A stretch of 64,000 bases of DNA from Pseudomonadota bacterium. GTDB taxonomy: Bacteria > Pseudomonadota > Alphaproteobacteria > Rhodobacterales > Rhodobacteraceae. The notes beneath the pieces are model-generated. The model searched no databases. It had not been told where the DNA came from and saw only the letters and a list, made by a program, of their open reading frames with translations. The position numbers were made by a program, and so were the translations under genes. Shown here piece after piece: positions 8,385-19,154 of the stretch (positions are counted from its first letter, which is position 1; each line of letters opens with the position of its first letter). The DNA lies in the NCBI GenBank assembly GCA_021779835.1, contig JAJXZX010000010.1:48435-112434 (forward strand), in the 5' to 3' direction.

Positions 8385-9710
8385 TTGGCACCCTTTGGTA
8401 AAGATCTGCACCCCGGCGCGGCGGAGTTTTCCGACGCAGCTTGGCTTGACGTGCTGACCGCCGTCGAAGGCACCTATAGCGATCTGGTCGATTATCAGGA
8501 GCGTCTGGAGCGTCAGAACGCCGAGTTGGAAGGTATGCGCGCCTTCCTCGGCTCCATCCTCGCCTCGGTGTCTGACATTCTCATCGTCGTTTCCCGCACT
8601 GGTATGGTCGAGGAAACCAGCGCCTCTGTCGCGACCCGCGCCGGGCGCCCGCGTGGCGCATTGGTCGGCCGCACCCTCACCGATCTTTTCGCGCCGACAG
8701 ACCAAGCCGCCCTTGCCGACGCGCTGCATCGCGCCGCCACCGCGCGCGCCTCTGTCACGCTGGAGGCCGGGCTGATGACCCCCGGAGGCCCGACCCCGGT
8801 CGAACTTAACCTCTCACCCCGCTTTGATGATCGCGGGCGCGCGGCGGGCGTTGTGTTGATGGGCCGCCCGTTGGGCGAACTGCGGCAGGCCTATGCGCAA
8901 CTGGCCGACAGCCATGCAGATCTGAAATCGGCGCAGGCGCAACTGGTGCGCGGCGAAAAGCTCGCCTCGCTCGGTCGCCTGCTGGCCGGTGTCGCGCATG
9001 AGCTGAACAACCCGATCAGCTTTGTCTACGCCAACACCCACGCGCTCGACCGTTACGCCACCAAGTTTGAGACCTACTTCGATCGCGTTCAAAACGGTGC
9101 CAGCCGCGAGGAACTGGTGCGCCTGCGCGAAGAGCTGAAGCTTGACCGCGAGGTGCGCAATCTGCGCGATGCGGTCGAAGGTGCGCGCGACGGCGCCGCC
9201 CGTGTGCGCGATATTGTCGAGGATCTGCGCCGTCTGTCGTCGGATGGCACGGGTGAGATGGTCAGCTTTGATCTGGTGGACTGCACCCGCGTTGCGGCCA
9301 ACTGGGTCATTCGCGGCTCGAAACGTCAGGTCGCGTTGCACTTCGCCGGGGCAGATCGCCTGATGGCGCTGGGTCGCCCGGGCCATATCCAGCAGGTGGT
9401 GATGAACCTTGTGCAGAACGCTGTTGACGCGATGGAGGATCAGGCCGACGCCGCCATCACCATCACGCATCTAGCCGAGGGTGATTTCGCCGTCCTGCAA
9501 GTGCGCGACAACGGTCCCGGCGTTCCAACCACGGTCGCGACCGAAATATTTGACCCGTTCTTCACCACCAAACCGGTTGGGCGCGGCACCGGGCTTGGCC
9601 TTTCCATCTCTTATAAGATCGCCGAGGAACACCACGGCGCGCTGCGCCTGTGCGAGACGGCCCCCCCCGGCGCCTGCTTCCGGCTGACCTTGCCGAAAGG
9701 CACGCCATGA
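8385..9710 (+). CDS. hupT: Hydrogenase-regulating sensor histidine kinase
   Basis: The protein has 441 residues, close to R. capsulatus HupT. A PAS-like sensory region (about 50-160) lacks transmembrane segments, so it is soluble. The H-box is GVAHELNNP (His205), followed by the N-box (NLVQNAVDAM) and G-boxes (DNGPGVP, GRGTGLGLS). The start is TTG with GGAGG at 8375-8379. In the known system HupT phosphorylates HupR in the absence of H2 and is inhibited through HupUV when H2 is present. It overlaps hupU by four bases. Confidence 0.92.
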   Translation: MAPFGKDLHPGAAEFSDAAWLDVLTAVEGTYSDLVDYQERLERQNAELEGMRAFLGSILASVSDILIVVSRTGMVEETSASVATRAGRPRGALVGRTLTDLFAPTDQAALADALHRAATARASVTLEAGLMTPGGPTPVELNLSPRFDDRGRAAGVVLMGRPLGELRQAYAQLADSHADLKSAQAQLVRGEKLASLGRLLAGVAHELNNPISFVYANTHALDRYATKFETYFDRVQNGASREELVRLREELKLDREVRNLRDAVEGARDGAARVRDIVEDLRRLSSDGTGEMVSFDLVDCTRVAANWVIRGSKRQVALHFAGADRLMALGRPGHIQQVVMNLVQNAVDAMEDQADAAITITHLAEGDFAVLQVRDNGPGVPTTVATEIFDPFFTTKPVGRGTGLGLSISYKIAEEHHGALRLCETAPPGACFRLTLPKGTP

Positions 9711-10705
9711 CCACAAACGTCCTTTGGCTGCAATCGGCGGGCTGCGGCGGCTGCACCATGTCGCTTTTGTGCGCCGAAGACCCCAATGTCTTTGACTTGC
9801 TGGAGGGCGCGGGCATCCGCATGCTCTGGCATCCCGCATTGAGCCGCGAGACCGGGGCAGAGGCGCGCGCCATCCTTGATGCCATTCTGGCGGGCACCGA
9901 ACGGCTGGACGTCCTGTGTGTTGAAGGCTCGATCACCCGTGGCCCCAAAGGCACCGGGCGCTATCACATCCTGTCAGGCACAGGCGCGCCGATGCTCGAC
10001 TGGGTCCGCCGCCTTGCCCACGTCGCGCGCCACGTCGTCGCGGTCGGCTCTTGCGCGGCGTTCGGTGGCGTCACATCGGCGGGCGGCAACCCCTCGGACG
10101 CGGTCGGCCTGCAATATGAGGGCACCCATCCCGGCGGCGCACTGCCTGCCAGCTTCCGCGCCGCCTCTGGCCTGCCCGTCATCAATGTTGCAGGCTGCCC
10201 GACCCACCCCGACTGGGTGACGGAAACCCTACTGATGCTGGCCGATGACAGCCTGACCGCCGCCAGCCTTGATGGCTACAACCGCCCCCGCTTCTACGCC
10301 GATCACCTTGTCCACCATGCCTGCCCGAAAAACGAGTTTTACGAATACAAAGCCTCTGCCCGCGCCCTGTCGGAAATGGGCTGCATGATGGAAAACCTTG
10401 GCTGCGTCGGCACCCAAGCGGTCGGCGATTGCAACATCCGCCCGTGGAACGGCGACGGCTCTTGCACGCGCGGCGGCTACCCCTGCATCAACTGCACCGC
10501 GCCGGAATTCGAAGAACCGCGCCACGCCTTCACCGAAACACCCAAGATCGCGGGCATCCCGGTCGGCCTGCCGTCTGACATGCCAAAGGCGTGGTTCATG
10601 GCGCTCGCCTCGCTGTCCAAAGCGGCGACGCCACCCCGCATTGCCTCCAACGCCACCGCAGACCGCATCCGCGTGCCCCCCACCCTCAGGAAACCCAAAG
10701 CATGA
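9707..10705 (+). CDS. hupU: H2-sensing regulatory [NiFe] hydrogenase, small subunit
   Basis: The 332-residue protein is a hydrogenase small subunit with the proximal-cluster cysteines at C13 and C16 (SAGCGGC) and later cluster motifs (SCAAFGG, AGCPTHPDW, CTRGGYPCINC). It has no Tat signal peptide and no membrane anchor, unlike HupS, as expected of the cytoplasmic sensory enzyme. It overlaps hupT upstream and hupV downstream by four bases each. Confidence 0.93.
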   Translation: MTTNVLWLQSAGCGGCTMSLLCAEDPNVFDLLEGAGIRMLWHPALSRETGAEARAILDAILAGTERLDVLCVEGSITRGPKGTGRYHILSGTGAPMLDWVRRLAHVARHVVAVGSCAAFGGVTSAGGNPSDAVGLQYEGTHPGGALPASFRAASGLPVINVAGCPTHPDWVTETLLMLADDSLTAASLDGYNRPRFYADHLVHHACPKNEFYEYKASARALSEMGCMMENLGCVGTQAVGDCNIRPWNGDGSCTRGGYPCINCTAPEFEEPRHAFTETPKIAGIPVGLPSDMPKAWFMALASLSKAATPPRIASNATADRIRVPPTLRKPKA

Positions 10706-12123
10706 GCGAACTGCTGGTCGGGCCTTTCAACCGGGTCGAGGGCGATCTGGAAATCCGTCTGCAAACCGACGCGGGAAGGGTCAAAGCCGCCTACGTCAAT
10801 TCGCCCCTTTTTCGCGGGTTTGAGATGATGCTCTTGGGCAAAGATCCCCGCGACGCGCTGACGCTGACGCCGCGCATCTGCGGCATCTGCTCGATCAGCC
10901 AATCCGCCGCCGCCGCGCGCGCCTTGGCCGCCGCACAAGGCATCACCCCCACGCCAGAGGGCGCGCGCACCGCCGCGATCATTCATGCGGTCGAAAACCT
11001 GTCTGACCACCTGACGCACTTCAACCTGTTCTTCATGTGCGACTTCACCCGCCCGGTTTATGCCAGCCACGCGTGGCACCCCCGCGCCGTGCAGCGTTTC
11101 ACCGCCATGCAAGGCTCCGCCGTCCGCCAAGCGGTCGAGGCACGCGCAGCATTGATGCACATCCTTGGCCTGCTTGCCGGAAAGTGGCCGCACACGCTGG
11201 CCATCCAGCCCGGCGGCGTCACAAAATCCCCGACCCAGCGCGACAAGCTACGGATAGAGGTCTCGCTCCGCGCCTTCCGCCGCTATCTGGAAGAGGTGCT
11301 GTTCGGCGCGCCGGTCGAGGCTTTCGCCGCCCTCGCCACCCCCGCAGACCTCGCCCGCTGGACCAGTGGCGACGCGGGGCTATTCCTAGAAATCGCTGCC
11401 GACCTTGGCCTTGCCAGCATGGGCAAAGGCGCGGGCCGCTACATGTCGTTTGGCGCTTATGCCCTGCCCGATGGCCCTGCCTTTGCAGCCGGCCTATGGG
11501 ACGGCACCCTGCGCCCGCTCGACACCACCGCGATCCGCGAGGATATTAGCCACGCGTGGATGTTGGGCGGTCCGGCCCATCCGTTCGCAGGCACGACCGA
11601 CCCCGACGAGGACATGCGGCCCGCCGCCTATAGCTGGTGCAAAGCGCCCCGCCTTGCCGGGCAAACCGTGGAAACCGGCGCACTGGCGCGGCAGGTGATC
11701 GACGGCCACCCCCTCGCCCGCGCGCTTGCAACCGACGGCGGCGTGCTCGCCCGCGTCACCGGGCGGCTGTTGGAAATCGCGCGCATCCAGCTTTTGCTCG
11801 AAGACCTCACCCGCGCCCTGCGGCCAGAGGAGCGTTTCATGGCGCAAGGCAAACCCGCGATTGATGGACAGGGAGAGGGGCTGGTCGAAGCCGCTCGCGG
11901 CGCGCTCGGTCACTGGATACGCATCGAAAAGGGCCGTATCGCGGGCTATCAGATCATCGCCCCCACCACCTGGAACTTCTCGCCGCGCGACGCAAACGGC
12001 ATACCCGGCCCGGTCGAGGCTGCGCTGGAGGGTGCCGAGGTGCGGGACGGCGAAACCGAACCGGTAGCCGTGCAGCATATCGTGCGCAGCTTCGATCCCT
12101 GTATGGTCTGCACGGTGCATTAG
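10702..12123 (+). CDS. hupV: H2-sensing regulatory [NiFe] hydrogenase, large subunit
   Basis: The 473-residue protein carries the Ni-Fe ligands in RICGIC (C60, C63) and in DPCMVCTVH at the extreme C-terminus (C467, C470). The protein ends on the histidine, so it has no cleavable C-terminal peptide and needs no protease; this distinguishes regulatory hydrogenases from HupL. With HupU it forms the H2 receptor feeding HupT. Confidence 0.93.
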   Translation: MSELLVGPFNRVEGDLEIRLQTDAGRVKAAYVNSPLFRGFEMMLLGKDPRDALTLTPRICGICSISQSAAAARALAAAQGITPTPEGARTAAIIHAVENLSDHLTHFNLFFMCDFTRPVYASHAWHPRAVQRFTAMQGSAVRQAVEARAALMHILGLLAGKWPHTLAIQPGGVTKSPTQRDKLRIEVSLRAFRRYLEEVLFGAPVEAFAALATPADLARWTSGDAGLFLEIAADLGLASMGKGAGRYMSFGAYALPDGPAFAAGLWDGTLRPLDTTAIREDISHAWMLGGPAHPFAGTTDPDEDMRPAAYSWCKAPRLAGQTVETGALARQVIDGHPLARALATDGGVLARVTGRLLEIARIQLLLEDLTRALRPEERFMAQGKPAIDGQGEGLVEAARGALGHWIRIEKGRIAGYQIIAPTTWNFSPRDANGIPGPVEAALEGAEVRDGETEPVAVQHIVRSFDPCMVCTVH

Positions 12124-12156
12124 CGCGGAAATGCGGCAAAGCCTATTTTAGCAAGA

Positions 12157-14436
12157 ATGAAAGGGCGAAACGTGAGCGATGGTCGCGTGATCCGGGTGCG
12201 GGGGCAGGTGCAGGGCGTGGGCTATCGCCCCTTCGTCTGGCAACTCGCCAATCGCCTCTCGCTGCGCGGCGAAGTGCTGAACGATCCCGAGGGCGTTTTG
12301 ATCCATGTCTGCGGCGATGCGCTAAATGCGTTCGAGCTTTCGCTGCGCAGCGAAGCGCCACCACTGGCGCGTGTTGACGCTGTAGAAAGCACACCGTTCC
12401 GCTTTACCGTCACCCCCACCACCTTCCGCATCGCACCTTCGCGCGGCCACGGCGCCGAAACCCGCGTCACCCCCGACGCCGCCACCTGCCCCGCCTGCCG
12501 CGCCGAGATATTCGATACGTCAGAGCGGCGCTTTGGCTATGCCTTCACCAACTGCACCCATTGTGGCCCGCGCTTTACCATCCTGCGCGCCCTACCCTAC
12601 GACCGCGCGCAAACCTCGATGGCCGCCTTTGATATGTGCCCGGCCTGCCGCGCGGATTATCAAAACCCCGCCGACCGCCGCTTTCACGCCCAGCCCATCG
12701 CCTGCCCCGATTGCGGCCCGCGGCTGTGGCTGGAGATTGACGGCCAAGAGATAACAGGCGACGCGATTGCCCTCGCGGCGTCGCGGCTGCGGGCGGGCGA
12801 GATCGTCGCGGTAAAGGGCCTCGGCGGTTTTCACCTTGCCTGTGACGCGCGCAACCCGACCGCCCTTGCCCAGCTACGCACTCGCAAACGCCGCCCTGGG
12901 AAACCCTTTGCGCTGATGGCCACGCCCGCCATCCTGCGCGCCCATGCCATTGTCAGCGAAGCCGAATTCGCGCGTCTCACCGACCCCGCCGCCCCCATCG
13001 TCTTGCTGCGCAGAAACGGCCCGCTGCTGCCCGAGGCGATTGCCCCCGGCCAACCGACGTTGGGGTGGATGCTGCCCTATACGCCCCTGCACCACCTGCT
13101 GCTGGAGGCCTTCGATGGTCCCTTGGTCATGACCTCCGGCAACCTGTCGGGCGAGCCTCAGGTGATCGCCAATGATGAGGCGCGCGACAAACTCGCCCGC
13201 TTTGCCGATGCCTTCCTGATGCACGACCGTGACATCGTCCGCCGTCTGGATGACAGCGTCGAACGCATCCTACCGTCTGGCCCGATGATCCTGCGCCGCG
13301 CGCGCGGTCGGGTCCCCGGCACCCTGCCGCTGCCCGAAGGGTTCTGCGCCGCGCCGCAAATCCTTGCATTTGGTGGCCAGATGAAGTCAGCGGTCTGCCT
13401 CATCAAGAACGGGCAGGCGCTGCTGTCCCACCACCTTGGCGACCTCGACGATGCGCTGACGTGGGAGGAGTTTCAAAATGCCGACCGTGACTATTCCGAC
13501 CTCTTCGATCACCACCCCAAGGTGATCGCCTGTGACCTCCACCCTGGCTATCGCGCCAGCCGCCATGCTGCGCAGCGAAGTGCGGCAATTTCTGCGCCTT
13601 TAATCGAGGTGCAGCATCACCACGCGCACCTTGCCGCCGCGATGGGCGACGGCGGATGGGCATTGGATCTGGGTCCGGTCGCGGGCATTATCCTCGACGG
13701 GCTTGGCCTTGGCACGGACGGCACCATTTGGGGTGGCGAACTGCTTTTGGGTGACTATCTGCACACCGAGCGGATCGCCCACCTTACCCCCGCCCCCCTG
13801 ATCGGCGGCGATGCTGCAAGCCGCGAACCGTGGCGCAACCTGCTTGCCCGGCTTGACGCCGCAGATCTGGAGGCCGACGCTGACCGCCTGCTTGCCGCGC
13901 ACCCGGTGGCCTTGCTGCGCCAAGCCGCAAAGGCGGGTGTAAATGCACCGCTGTCCTCGTCCGCCGGTCGCCTATTCGACGCGGTTGCCGCGGCGCTTGG
14001 CCTCGCCCATGGCGCGCAAAGCTTTGAAGGTGAGGCGGCGATGGCGCTGGAGGCAGCGGCCGAGGGACATGACGCCGCCCCCTACGCCTTCGCCCACACT
14101 GACGCCACCATCGACCCCGCACCGATGTTCCGCACCCTGCTGGCCGACCTTGCAAACGGCGCCCCCGTGGGCCTAATTGCCGCCCGCTTCCACGCGGGCC
14201 TTGCCCTCGCCTTCGCCGCCCCCGCCCGCGCACTGGTTGAAACAGGCCGCGCCAAGGCTGTAGCACTCTCGGGTGGCTGCTTCCAAAACGCTACCCTGCT
14301 TGCCGCCTGCCTTGACGCGCTTGACGGTATCCCGGTGCTGATCCACCACAACACTCCAGCGAATGACGGCGGCCTCGCTTTCGGTCAGGCGCTGATCGCC
14401 GCAGCCCGCAGCATAGCCACACCGGAAACGCGCTAA
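12157..14436 (+). CDS. hypF: Carbamoyltransferase for hydrogenase cyanide ligand synthesis
   Basis: The protein has about 759 residues with the full HypF order: acylphosphatase domain ([15 protein letters not shown]), two zinc-finger-like modules (CPAC...CTHCGPR and CPAC...CPDCGPR), a YrdC-like domain and a Kae1/TobZ-like domain with [11 protein letters not shown]. It makes the carbamoyl adenylate that becomes the CN ligands via HypE. The ATG at 12157 lacks a ribosome site; a GTG at 12172 preceded by AAGGG is an equally good start. It lies between the sensor genes and hupS, as in R. capsulatus. Confidence 0.95.
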   Translation: MKGRNVSDGRVIRVRGQVQGVGYRPFVWQLANRLSLRGEVLNDPEGVLIHVCGDALNAFELSLRSEAPPLARVDAVESTPFRFTVTPTTFRIAPSRGHGAETRVTPDAATCPACRAEIFDTSERRFGYAFTNCTHCGPRFTILRALPYDRAQTSMAAFDMCPACRADYQNPADRRFHAQPIACPDCGPRLWLEIDGQEITGDAIALAASRLRAGEIVAVKGLGGFHLACDARNPTALAQLRTRKRRPGKPFALMATPAILRAHAIVSEAEFARLTDPAAPIVLLRRNGPLLPEAIAPGQPTLGWMLPYTPLHHLLLEAFDGPLVMTSGNLSGEPQVIANDEARDKLARFADAFLMHDRDIVRRLDDSVERILPSGPMILRRARGRVPGTLPLPEGFCAAPQILAFGGQMKSAVCLIKNGQALLSHHLGDLDDALTWEEFQNADRDYSDLFDHHPKVIACDLHPGYRASRHAAQRSAAISAPLIEVQHHHAHLAAAMGDGGWALDLGPVAGIILDGLGLGTDGTIWGGELLLGDYLHTERIAHLTPAPLIGGDAASREPWRNLLARLDAADLEADADRLLAAHPVALLRQAAKAGVNAPLSSSAGRLFDAVAAALGLAHGAQSFEGEAAMALEAAAEGHDAAPYAFAHTDATIDPAPMFRTLLADLANGAPVGLIAARFHAGLALAFAAPARALVETGRAKAVALSGGCFQNATLLAACLDALDGIPVLIHHNTPANDGGLAFGQALIAAARSIATPETR

Positions 14437-14635
14437 CCGGCATCCTCTGGCTATCGGTCACCTGCTTACCGCCAGCACCCAACAAAAACCCACGCAACCG
14501 CCCGCCGTATATAGCTTTTCATGGTCGCCACCCACCACGCGCGAATGTGTCCCATCCCTGCCGCACCCCCGTGCATACCAAAAGGGATGCGGCGCGACAG
14601 GCCCCAAGGGCCGAAGCCGAACGAGGGAGGGAAGC
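14437..14635 (+). promoter_or_regulatory. hupS upstream region
   Basis: This 199-bp gap should hold the hydrogenase structural promoter. A TATATA (14508-14513) could be a -10, without a clear -35. I found no FNR box, no sigma-54 GG-N10-GC element and no TTG-N5-CAA HupR box here. A small stem (GGCCC 14600-14604 / GGGCC 14608-14612) lies in the leader before a GGGAGGG ribosome site. Confidence 0.35.
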
Positions 14636-15754
14636 GTGAGCCAAGCAATCGAAACATTCTACGACGTCATGCGCCGCCAGGGGATCACCCGGCGCAGCTT
14701 TATGAAGTATTGTTCACTCACCGCGGCGGCACTTGGCCTCGGCCCCGCCTTTGTCCCAAAAATCGCCGAGGCGATGGGGACAAAGCCGCGCACCCCGGTA
14801 ATCTGGGTCCACGGCCTCGAATGCACCTGCTGCAGCGAAAGCTTCATCCGCTCGGCGCATCCGCTGGCCAAGGATGTCGTCCTGTCGATGATCAGCCTTG
14901 ATTATGACGACACGCTGATGGCCGCTGCGGGCCATCAGGCCGAGGCTGCCCTGATGGATACGATCGAGAAATACAAGGGCAACTACATCCTCGCCGTCGA
15001 GGGCAACCCGCCGCTGAACGAAGACGGCATGTATTGCATCATCGGCGGCAAACCGTTTGTCGAACAGCTCAAGATGGCCGCCGAACATGCCAAGGCGATC
15101 ATTAGCTGGGGCGCCTGCGCCTCCTACGGCTGCGTGCAGGCCGCCTCGCCCAACCCAACACGCGCCACGCCAGTTCACAAGGTCATCCTCGATAAGCCAA
15201 TCATCAAGGTGCCGGGATGCCCGCCGATCGCTGAAGTGATGACCGGCGTGATTACCTACATGCTGACCTTCGACCGCCTGCCGGAGCTTGACCGTCAGGG
15301 TCGCCCTTTGATGTTCTACTCGCAGCGCATCCACGACAAATGCTACCGCCGCCCCCACTTTGACGCGGGCCAGTTCGTCGAACATTGGGACGACGAGAAC
15401 GCGCGCAAGGGCTACTGCCTCTACAAGATGGGATGCAAAGGCCCGACCACCTACAACGCCTGCTCCACCGTACGCTGGAACGAGGGCACCTCGTTCCCGA
15501 TCCAATCCGGCCACGGCTGCATCGGCTGTTCCGAGGATGGCTTCTGGGATCAGGGCGGCTTCTACAACCGTCTGCACACGATCAACCAGTTCGGCATTGA
15601 GGCCAACGCAGATCAGATCGGCACGGTTGCCGCAGGCGTCGTCGGCACCTCGGTCGCGGCCCATGCGGCGATTTCCGCGCTGAAACGGGCGCAGAAAAAA
15701 TCGCAGGACAAGGCGCAAGTCGCTCAATCTAAATCAGAAAACACGGGGGCTTAA
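14636..15754 (+). CDS. hupS: Uptake [NiFe] hydrogenase small subunit precursor
   Basis: The 372-residue protein has a twin-arginine signal RRSFMK (residues 19-24), followed by the hydrophobic segment [12 protein letters not shown]. The cluster motifs [20 protein letters not shown] and the distal CxxC region ([13 protein letters not shown]) are present. The C-terminal segment ([19 protein letters not shown]) is a membrane anchor. The start is GTG with a strong GGGAGGG ribosome site. It is exported folded with HupL by the Tat system. Confidence 0.96.
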   Translation: MSQAIETFYDVMRRQGITRRSFMKYCSLTAAALGLGPAFVPKIAEAMGTKPRTPVIWVHGLECTCCSESFIRSAHPLAKDVVLSMISLDYDDTLMAAAGHQAEAALMDTIEKYKGNYILAVEGNPPLNEDGMYCIIGGKPFVEQLKMAAEHAKAIISWGACASYGCVQAASPNPTRATPVHKVILDKPIIKVPGCPPIAEVMTGVITYMLTFDRLPELDRQGRPLMFYSQRIHDKCYRRPHFDAGQFVEHWDDENARKGYCLYKMGCKGPTTYNACSTVRWNEGTSFPIQSGHGCIGCSEDGFWDQGGFYNRLHTINQFGIEANADQIGTVAAGVVGTSVAAHAAISALKRAQKKSQDKAQVAQSKSENTGA

Positions 15755-15757
15755 GGA

Positions 15758-17548
15758 ATGGGCGCGACACCGAACGGCTTCAACCTAGACAACACCGGCC
15801 GCCGCATCGTCGTCGATCCGGTCACCCGCATTGAGGGCCACATGCGCTGCGAGGTCAACGTCGACGACCAGGGCATCATCCGCAACGCGGTCTCCACCGG
15901 CACCATGTGGCGCGGGCTGGAGGTGATCTTGAAGGGCCGCGACCCGCGCGACGCCTGGGCCTTTACCGAACGCATCTGCGGCGTTTGCACCGGCACCCAC
16001 GCCCTGACCAGCGTGCGCGCAGTCGAGGATGCGTTGCAGATCAAGATCCCGGAAAACGCCAACTCGATCCGCAATATCATGCAGTTGAACCTGCAAATTC
16101 ACGACCACATCGTGCATTTCTACCACCTGCACGCACTTGATTGGGTCAACCCGATCAACGCGCTGAAGGCCGACCCAAAGGCGACCTCGGAACTGCAACA
16201 GACGGTCAGCCCCTCGCATCCAATGTCGTCGCCCGGCTATTTCCGCGATGTGCAGAACCGGTTGAAAAAGTTTGTCGAGTCCGGCCAGCTTGGCCTTTTC
16301 AAGAACGGCTACTGGGACAACCCCGCGTATCTTCTGCCACCAGAGGCAGACCTGATGGCGACGACCCACTACCTTGAAGCGCTTGATCTGCAAAAGGAAA
16401 TCGTCAAGGTCCATACCATCTTTGGCGGCAAGAACCCGCATCCGAACTGGTTGGTGGGCGGCGTTCCCTGCGCGATCAACATGGATGGCATCGGTTCCGT
16501 CGGCGCCATCAACATGGAACGCCTGAACCTCGTCTCGTCGATCATCGAGAAATGTATCGAGTTCAACAACAACGTCTATATCCCCGACGTCATCGCGATC
16601 GGCGGCTTCTACAAAAACTGGCTCTATGGTGGCGGGCTGTCCGGTAAATCGGTGATGGCTTATGGCGACATCCCCGAGAATGCGAACGATTATTCATCTG
16701 GAAACCTCCACCTGCCGCGTGGCGCGATCATCAACGGCAACATGAAAGAGGTTCATGACGTCGATCAGCGCGACCCCGAGCAGATTCAGGAGTTCGTAGA
16801 TCACTCATGGTACACCTATGGCACGCCGGGAAAAGGGCTGCATCCGTGGGACGGCGTGACAGAGCCGAAGTATGAGCTTGGCGCCAACGCCAAGGGAAGC
16901 CGAACGAATATTCAAGAAATCGACGAGGCCGCTAAATACTCTTGGATCAAGGCCCCCCGCTGGCGCGGCCACGCGATGGAGGTTGGCCCCCTGGCCCGTT
17001 ACGTCGTGGGCTATGCCAAGGGCCACGAGGATATCAAGAACCAGGTTGACGGCCTTCTGCGCACGATGAACCTGCCGGTCTCCGCGCTGTTCTCCACCCT
17101 CGGCCGCACTGCCGCGCGGGCGCTTGAATCCGAATACTGCGGGCGCTTGCAGAAACACTTCTTCGACAAGCTCGTCACCACAATCAGGAATGGCGACTCG
17201 AACACCGCCAACGTCGAGAAATGGGACCCGTCCACCTGGCCGAAAGAGGCCAAAGGCGTCGGCGCGACCGAGGCGCCGCGTGGCGCGCTTGGCCATTGGG
17301 TCCGCATCAAGGATGGCCGGATCGAGAACTATCAATGCGTGGTGCCCACCACTTGGAACGGCTCGCCCCGCGATACGCAGGGCAACATCGGCGCCTTCGA
17401 GGCGAGCCTGATGGATACCAAGATGGAGCGTCCTGACGAGCCGGTAGAGATTCTGCGCACCCTGCACAGCTTTGACCCCTGCCTCGCCTGCTCGACCCAT
17501 GTCATGTCACCCGACGGTCAGGAATTGGCCCGGGTCAAGGTTCGCTGA
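15758..17548 (+). CDS. hupL: Uptake [NiFe] hydrogenase large subunit precursor
   Basis: The 596-residue protein has Ni-Fe ligands in RICGVC (C74, C77) and DPCLACSTH (C575, C578). A 15-residue tail beginning VMSPDGQ follows His581; this is the extension removed by the HupD endopeptidase after nickel insertion. It starts 3 bp after hupS and is co-translated with it. With HupS it oxidises H2 on the periplasmic side of the membrane. Confidence 0.97.
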   Translation: MGATPNGFNLDNTGRRIVVDPVTRIEGHMRCEVNVDDQGIIRNAVSTGTMWRGLEVILKGRDPRDAWAFTERICGVCTGTHALTSVRAVEDALQIKIPENANSIRNIMQLNLQIHDHIVHFYHLHALDWVNPINALKADPKATSELQQTVSPSHPMSSPGYFRDVQNRLKKFVESGQLGLFKNGYWDNPAYLLPPEADLMATTHYLEALDLQKEIVKVHTIFGGKNPHPNWLVGGVPCAINMDGIGSVGAINMERLNLVSSIIEKCIEFNNNVYIPDVIAIGGFYKNWLYGGGLSGKSVMAYGDIPENANDYSSGNLHLPRGAIINGNMKEVHDVDQRDPEQIQEFVDHSWYTYGTPGKGLHPWDGVTEPKYELGANAKGSRTNIQEIDEAAKYSWIKAPRWRGHAMEVGPLARYVVGYAKGHEDIKNQVDGLLRTMNLPVSALFSTLGRTAARALESEYCGRLQKHFFDKLVTTIRNGDSNTANVEKWDPSTWPKEAKGVGATEAPRGALGHWVRIKDGRIENYQCVVPTTWNGSPRDTQGNIGAFEASLMDTKMERPDEPVEILRTLHSFDPCLACSTHVMSPDGQELARVKVR

Positions 17549-17561
17549 AAGGAACAGACCG

Positions 17562-18143
17562 ATGAAAAAGATCCTGCTGTCTCTTGGCCTTATCACCCTT
17601 GCCGCCCCAGCCGTCGCACATCCGGGCCACGGCCTCGCCTCGGGTTTTCTGCCCGGCCTGATCCACCCGTTGACCGGTGCCGACCACCTGTCGGTGATGC
17701 TAGCCGTCGGGCTCTGGTCCGGTTTTGCCATGCCGCGCCACGTTTGGATGGGGGCCGCGACCTTCCTGTCCGCCATGCTGATCGGCGCCGCGCTCGGCTG
17801 GGCCCAAGTCACGCTTCCGGCGGTTGAGGCGGTGATTGTCGCCTCGGTCATCGCGATGGGGCTTCTGACCATCACCGCGCGCGACACGCAGCCGCGCGCA
17901 CTCACCGCGCTGTCGTTAGTGGCAATCGCCACCTTCGCCGCCTTCCATGGTCACGCCCACGCGACCGAGGCGACCGGCGCCGCTGCGCTGTTCATCGCGG
18001 GTTTCATCACCTCGACCACGGCCCTGCACCTTACCGGGATTGGCATCGCCAAAACCTTTGCAGGCAGCCGACACGCGCTTGCCCTGCAAAGCATCCTTGG
18101 CGGCTCGGTCACGCTCGCTGGCCTTTGGTTGGCACTGGGCTAA
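17562..18143 (+). CDS. hupE: HupE/UreJ family nickel permease
   Basis: The 193-residue protein begins with a signal-like segment ending APAVAHPGHG and has about six membrane helices. The family motif HPLTGADH (His and Asp ligands near the start of the mature protein) is present, with another His group (FHGHAHATEATG). HupE of rhizobia mediates nickel entry for hydrogenase synthesis. It sits between hupL and hupC here rather than after hupD as in Rhizobium leguminosarum, and is not part of the classical R. capsulatus order as I recall it. Confidence 0.88.
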   Translation: MKKILLSLGLITLAAPAVAHPGHGLASGFLPGLIHPLTGADHLSVMLAVGLWSGFAMPRHVWMGAATFLSAMLIGAALGWAQVTLPAVEAVIVASVIAMGLLTITARDTQPRALTALSLVAIATFAAFHGHAHATEATGAAALFIAGFITSTTALHLTGIGIAKTFAGSRHALALQSILGGSVTLAGLWLALG

Positions 18144-18153
18144 GGGGCGCATC

Positions 18154-18873
18154 ATGGCTACGCAAACCACCAATCCGCCCCCCACACCGCCGAGCGCCGT
18201 TCGCCAAACCTCGGTTTACGTCTACGAGGCGCCAGTCCGCCTGTGGCACTGGGTCAACGCATTGGCTATCGTCACCCTGATGGTCACCGGCTACTTCATC
18301 GGCACTCCGCCAGTGGTGGGCACCGGAGAGGCCTATAACCACTTCTTCTTCGGGTATATCCGCTTCACCCACTTCTCTGCGGCCATGATCCTGACCGTAG
18401 CCTTTGCCGGACGGATGTATTGGGCCGTAGTCGGCAACCACCATGCAAAACAACTGTTCGTATTGCCGCTGTGGCGCGCGCAATGGTGGCGAGAGATCTT
18501 CACCGAAATCCGCTGGTATCTCTTCTTGGAGTCCAAACCCAAGAAATACCATGGCCACAACCCGCTCGCCCAGCTTGCGATGTTCATGTTCATCACGCTT
18601 GGCACGCTTTGGATGATCGTCACCGGTTGGGCGCTTTATGCCGAAGGCGCGGGTGAGGGAAGCTGGCCCGATTTCTTCTTTGGTTGGCTGCGCGGCTACG
18701 TCCACAACTCGCAGACCATCCACACCCTGCACCACCTTGGCATGTGGTGGATCGTGATCTTCATGATCATCCACATCTACGTCGCCATCCGCGAGGATAT
18801 CATGTCGCGTCAGTCCATCGTCTCCACAATGATCTCAGGCCACCGCACCTTCAAGGACGACGACCCTGATTGA
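18154..18873 (+). CDS. hupC: Hydrogenase di-haem b-type cytochrome subunit
   Basis: The 239-residue membrane protein has four hydrophobic helices and histidines typical of the HupC/HyaC haem ligands (RLWHWVNALA, FTHFSAAM, the HH pair at LHHLGMWW, and IIHIYVAIRED). It anchors HupSL and hands electrons to the quinone pool. It starts 10 bp after hupE and is followed by a strong terminator. Confidence 0.93.
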   Translation: MATQTTNPPPTPPSAVRQTSVYVYEAPVRLWHWVNALAIVTLMVTGYFIGTPPVVGTGEAYNHFFFGYIRFTHFSAAMILTVAFAGRMYWAVVGNHHAKQLFVLPLWRAQWWREIFTEIRWYLFLESKPKKYHGHNPLAQLAMFMFITLGTLWMIVTGWALYAEGAGEGSWPDFFFGWLRGYVHNSQTIHTLHHLGMWWIVIFMIIHIYVAIREDIMSRQSIVSTMISGHRTFKDDDPD

Positions 18874-18896
18874 ACTTGTCGCGTGATGGGTATCAG

Positions 18897-18923
18897 GGGC
18901 GGGCTTCGGCCCGCCCTATTTTT
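18897..18923 (+). terminator. Rho-independent terminator after hupC
   Basis: A perfect 8-bp stem GGGCGGGC (18897-18904) / GCCCGCCC (18909-18916) with a TTCG tetraloop is followed by TATTTTTT. It separates the structural genes hupSLEC from the maturation genes hupDFGHJK. Confidence 0.85.
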
Positions 18924-19020
18924 TCATGGTTACAATACTTCCAAGTTACGCGCCAGTTGGCATCATACCTTCCATATCCATCGCTCAGCGCCGGGCCACC
19001 ACCAAGTTATTTCCATATAG

Positions 19021-19033
19021 AATCAATATGCTG
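19021..19033. promoter_or_regulatory. Possible IHF site in the hupC-hupD gap
   Basis: AATCAATATGCTG matches the IHF consensus WATCAANNNNTTR at all but one position. The 18924-19154 stretch is noticeably AT-rich against its surroundings, so a promoter for hupD onward probably lies here. Weak evidence; AT-rich DNA gives such matches by chance. Confidence 0.25.
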
Positions 19034-19154
19034 GAAAATTTTCTCTCACCCAGCAAAAACTCACGCGGCCCCCATCTGAAAACCATACTCTCACCCGAAC
19101 GGCAGGGTGAATACCCGCCAACCACTACACGAACCGCTTTGGGAGGAGGTTCCG

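Noticed and set aside
14437..14635. Sigma-54 promoter, FNR box or HupR TTG-N5-CAA site upstream of hupS
   Set aside because: I looked for GG-N10-GC, TTGAY-N4-RTCAA and TTG-N5-CAA; none is present, and the stretch has no TTG at all.
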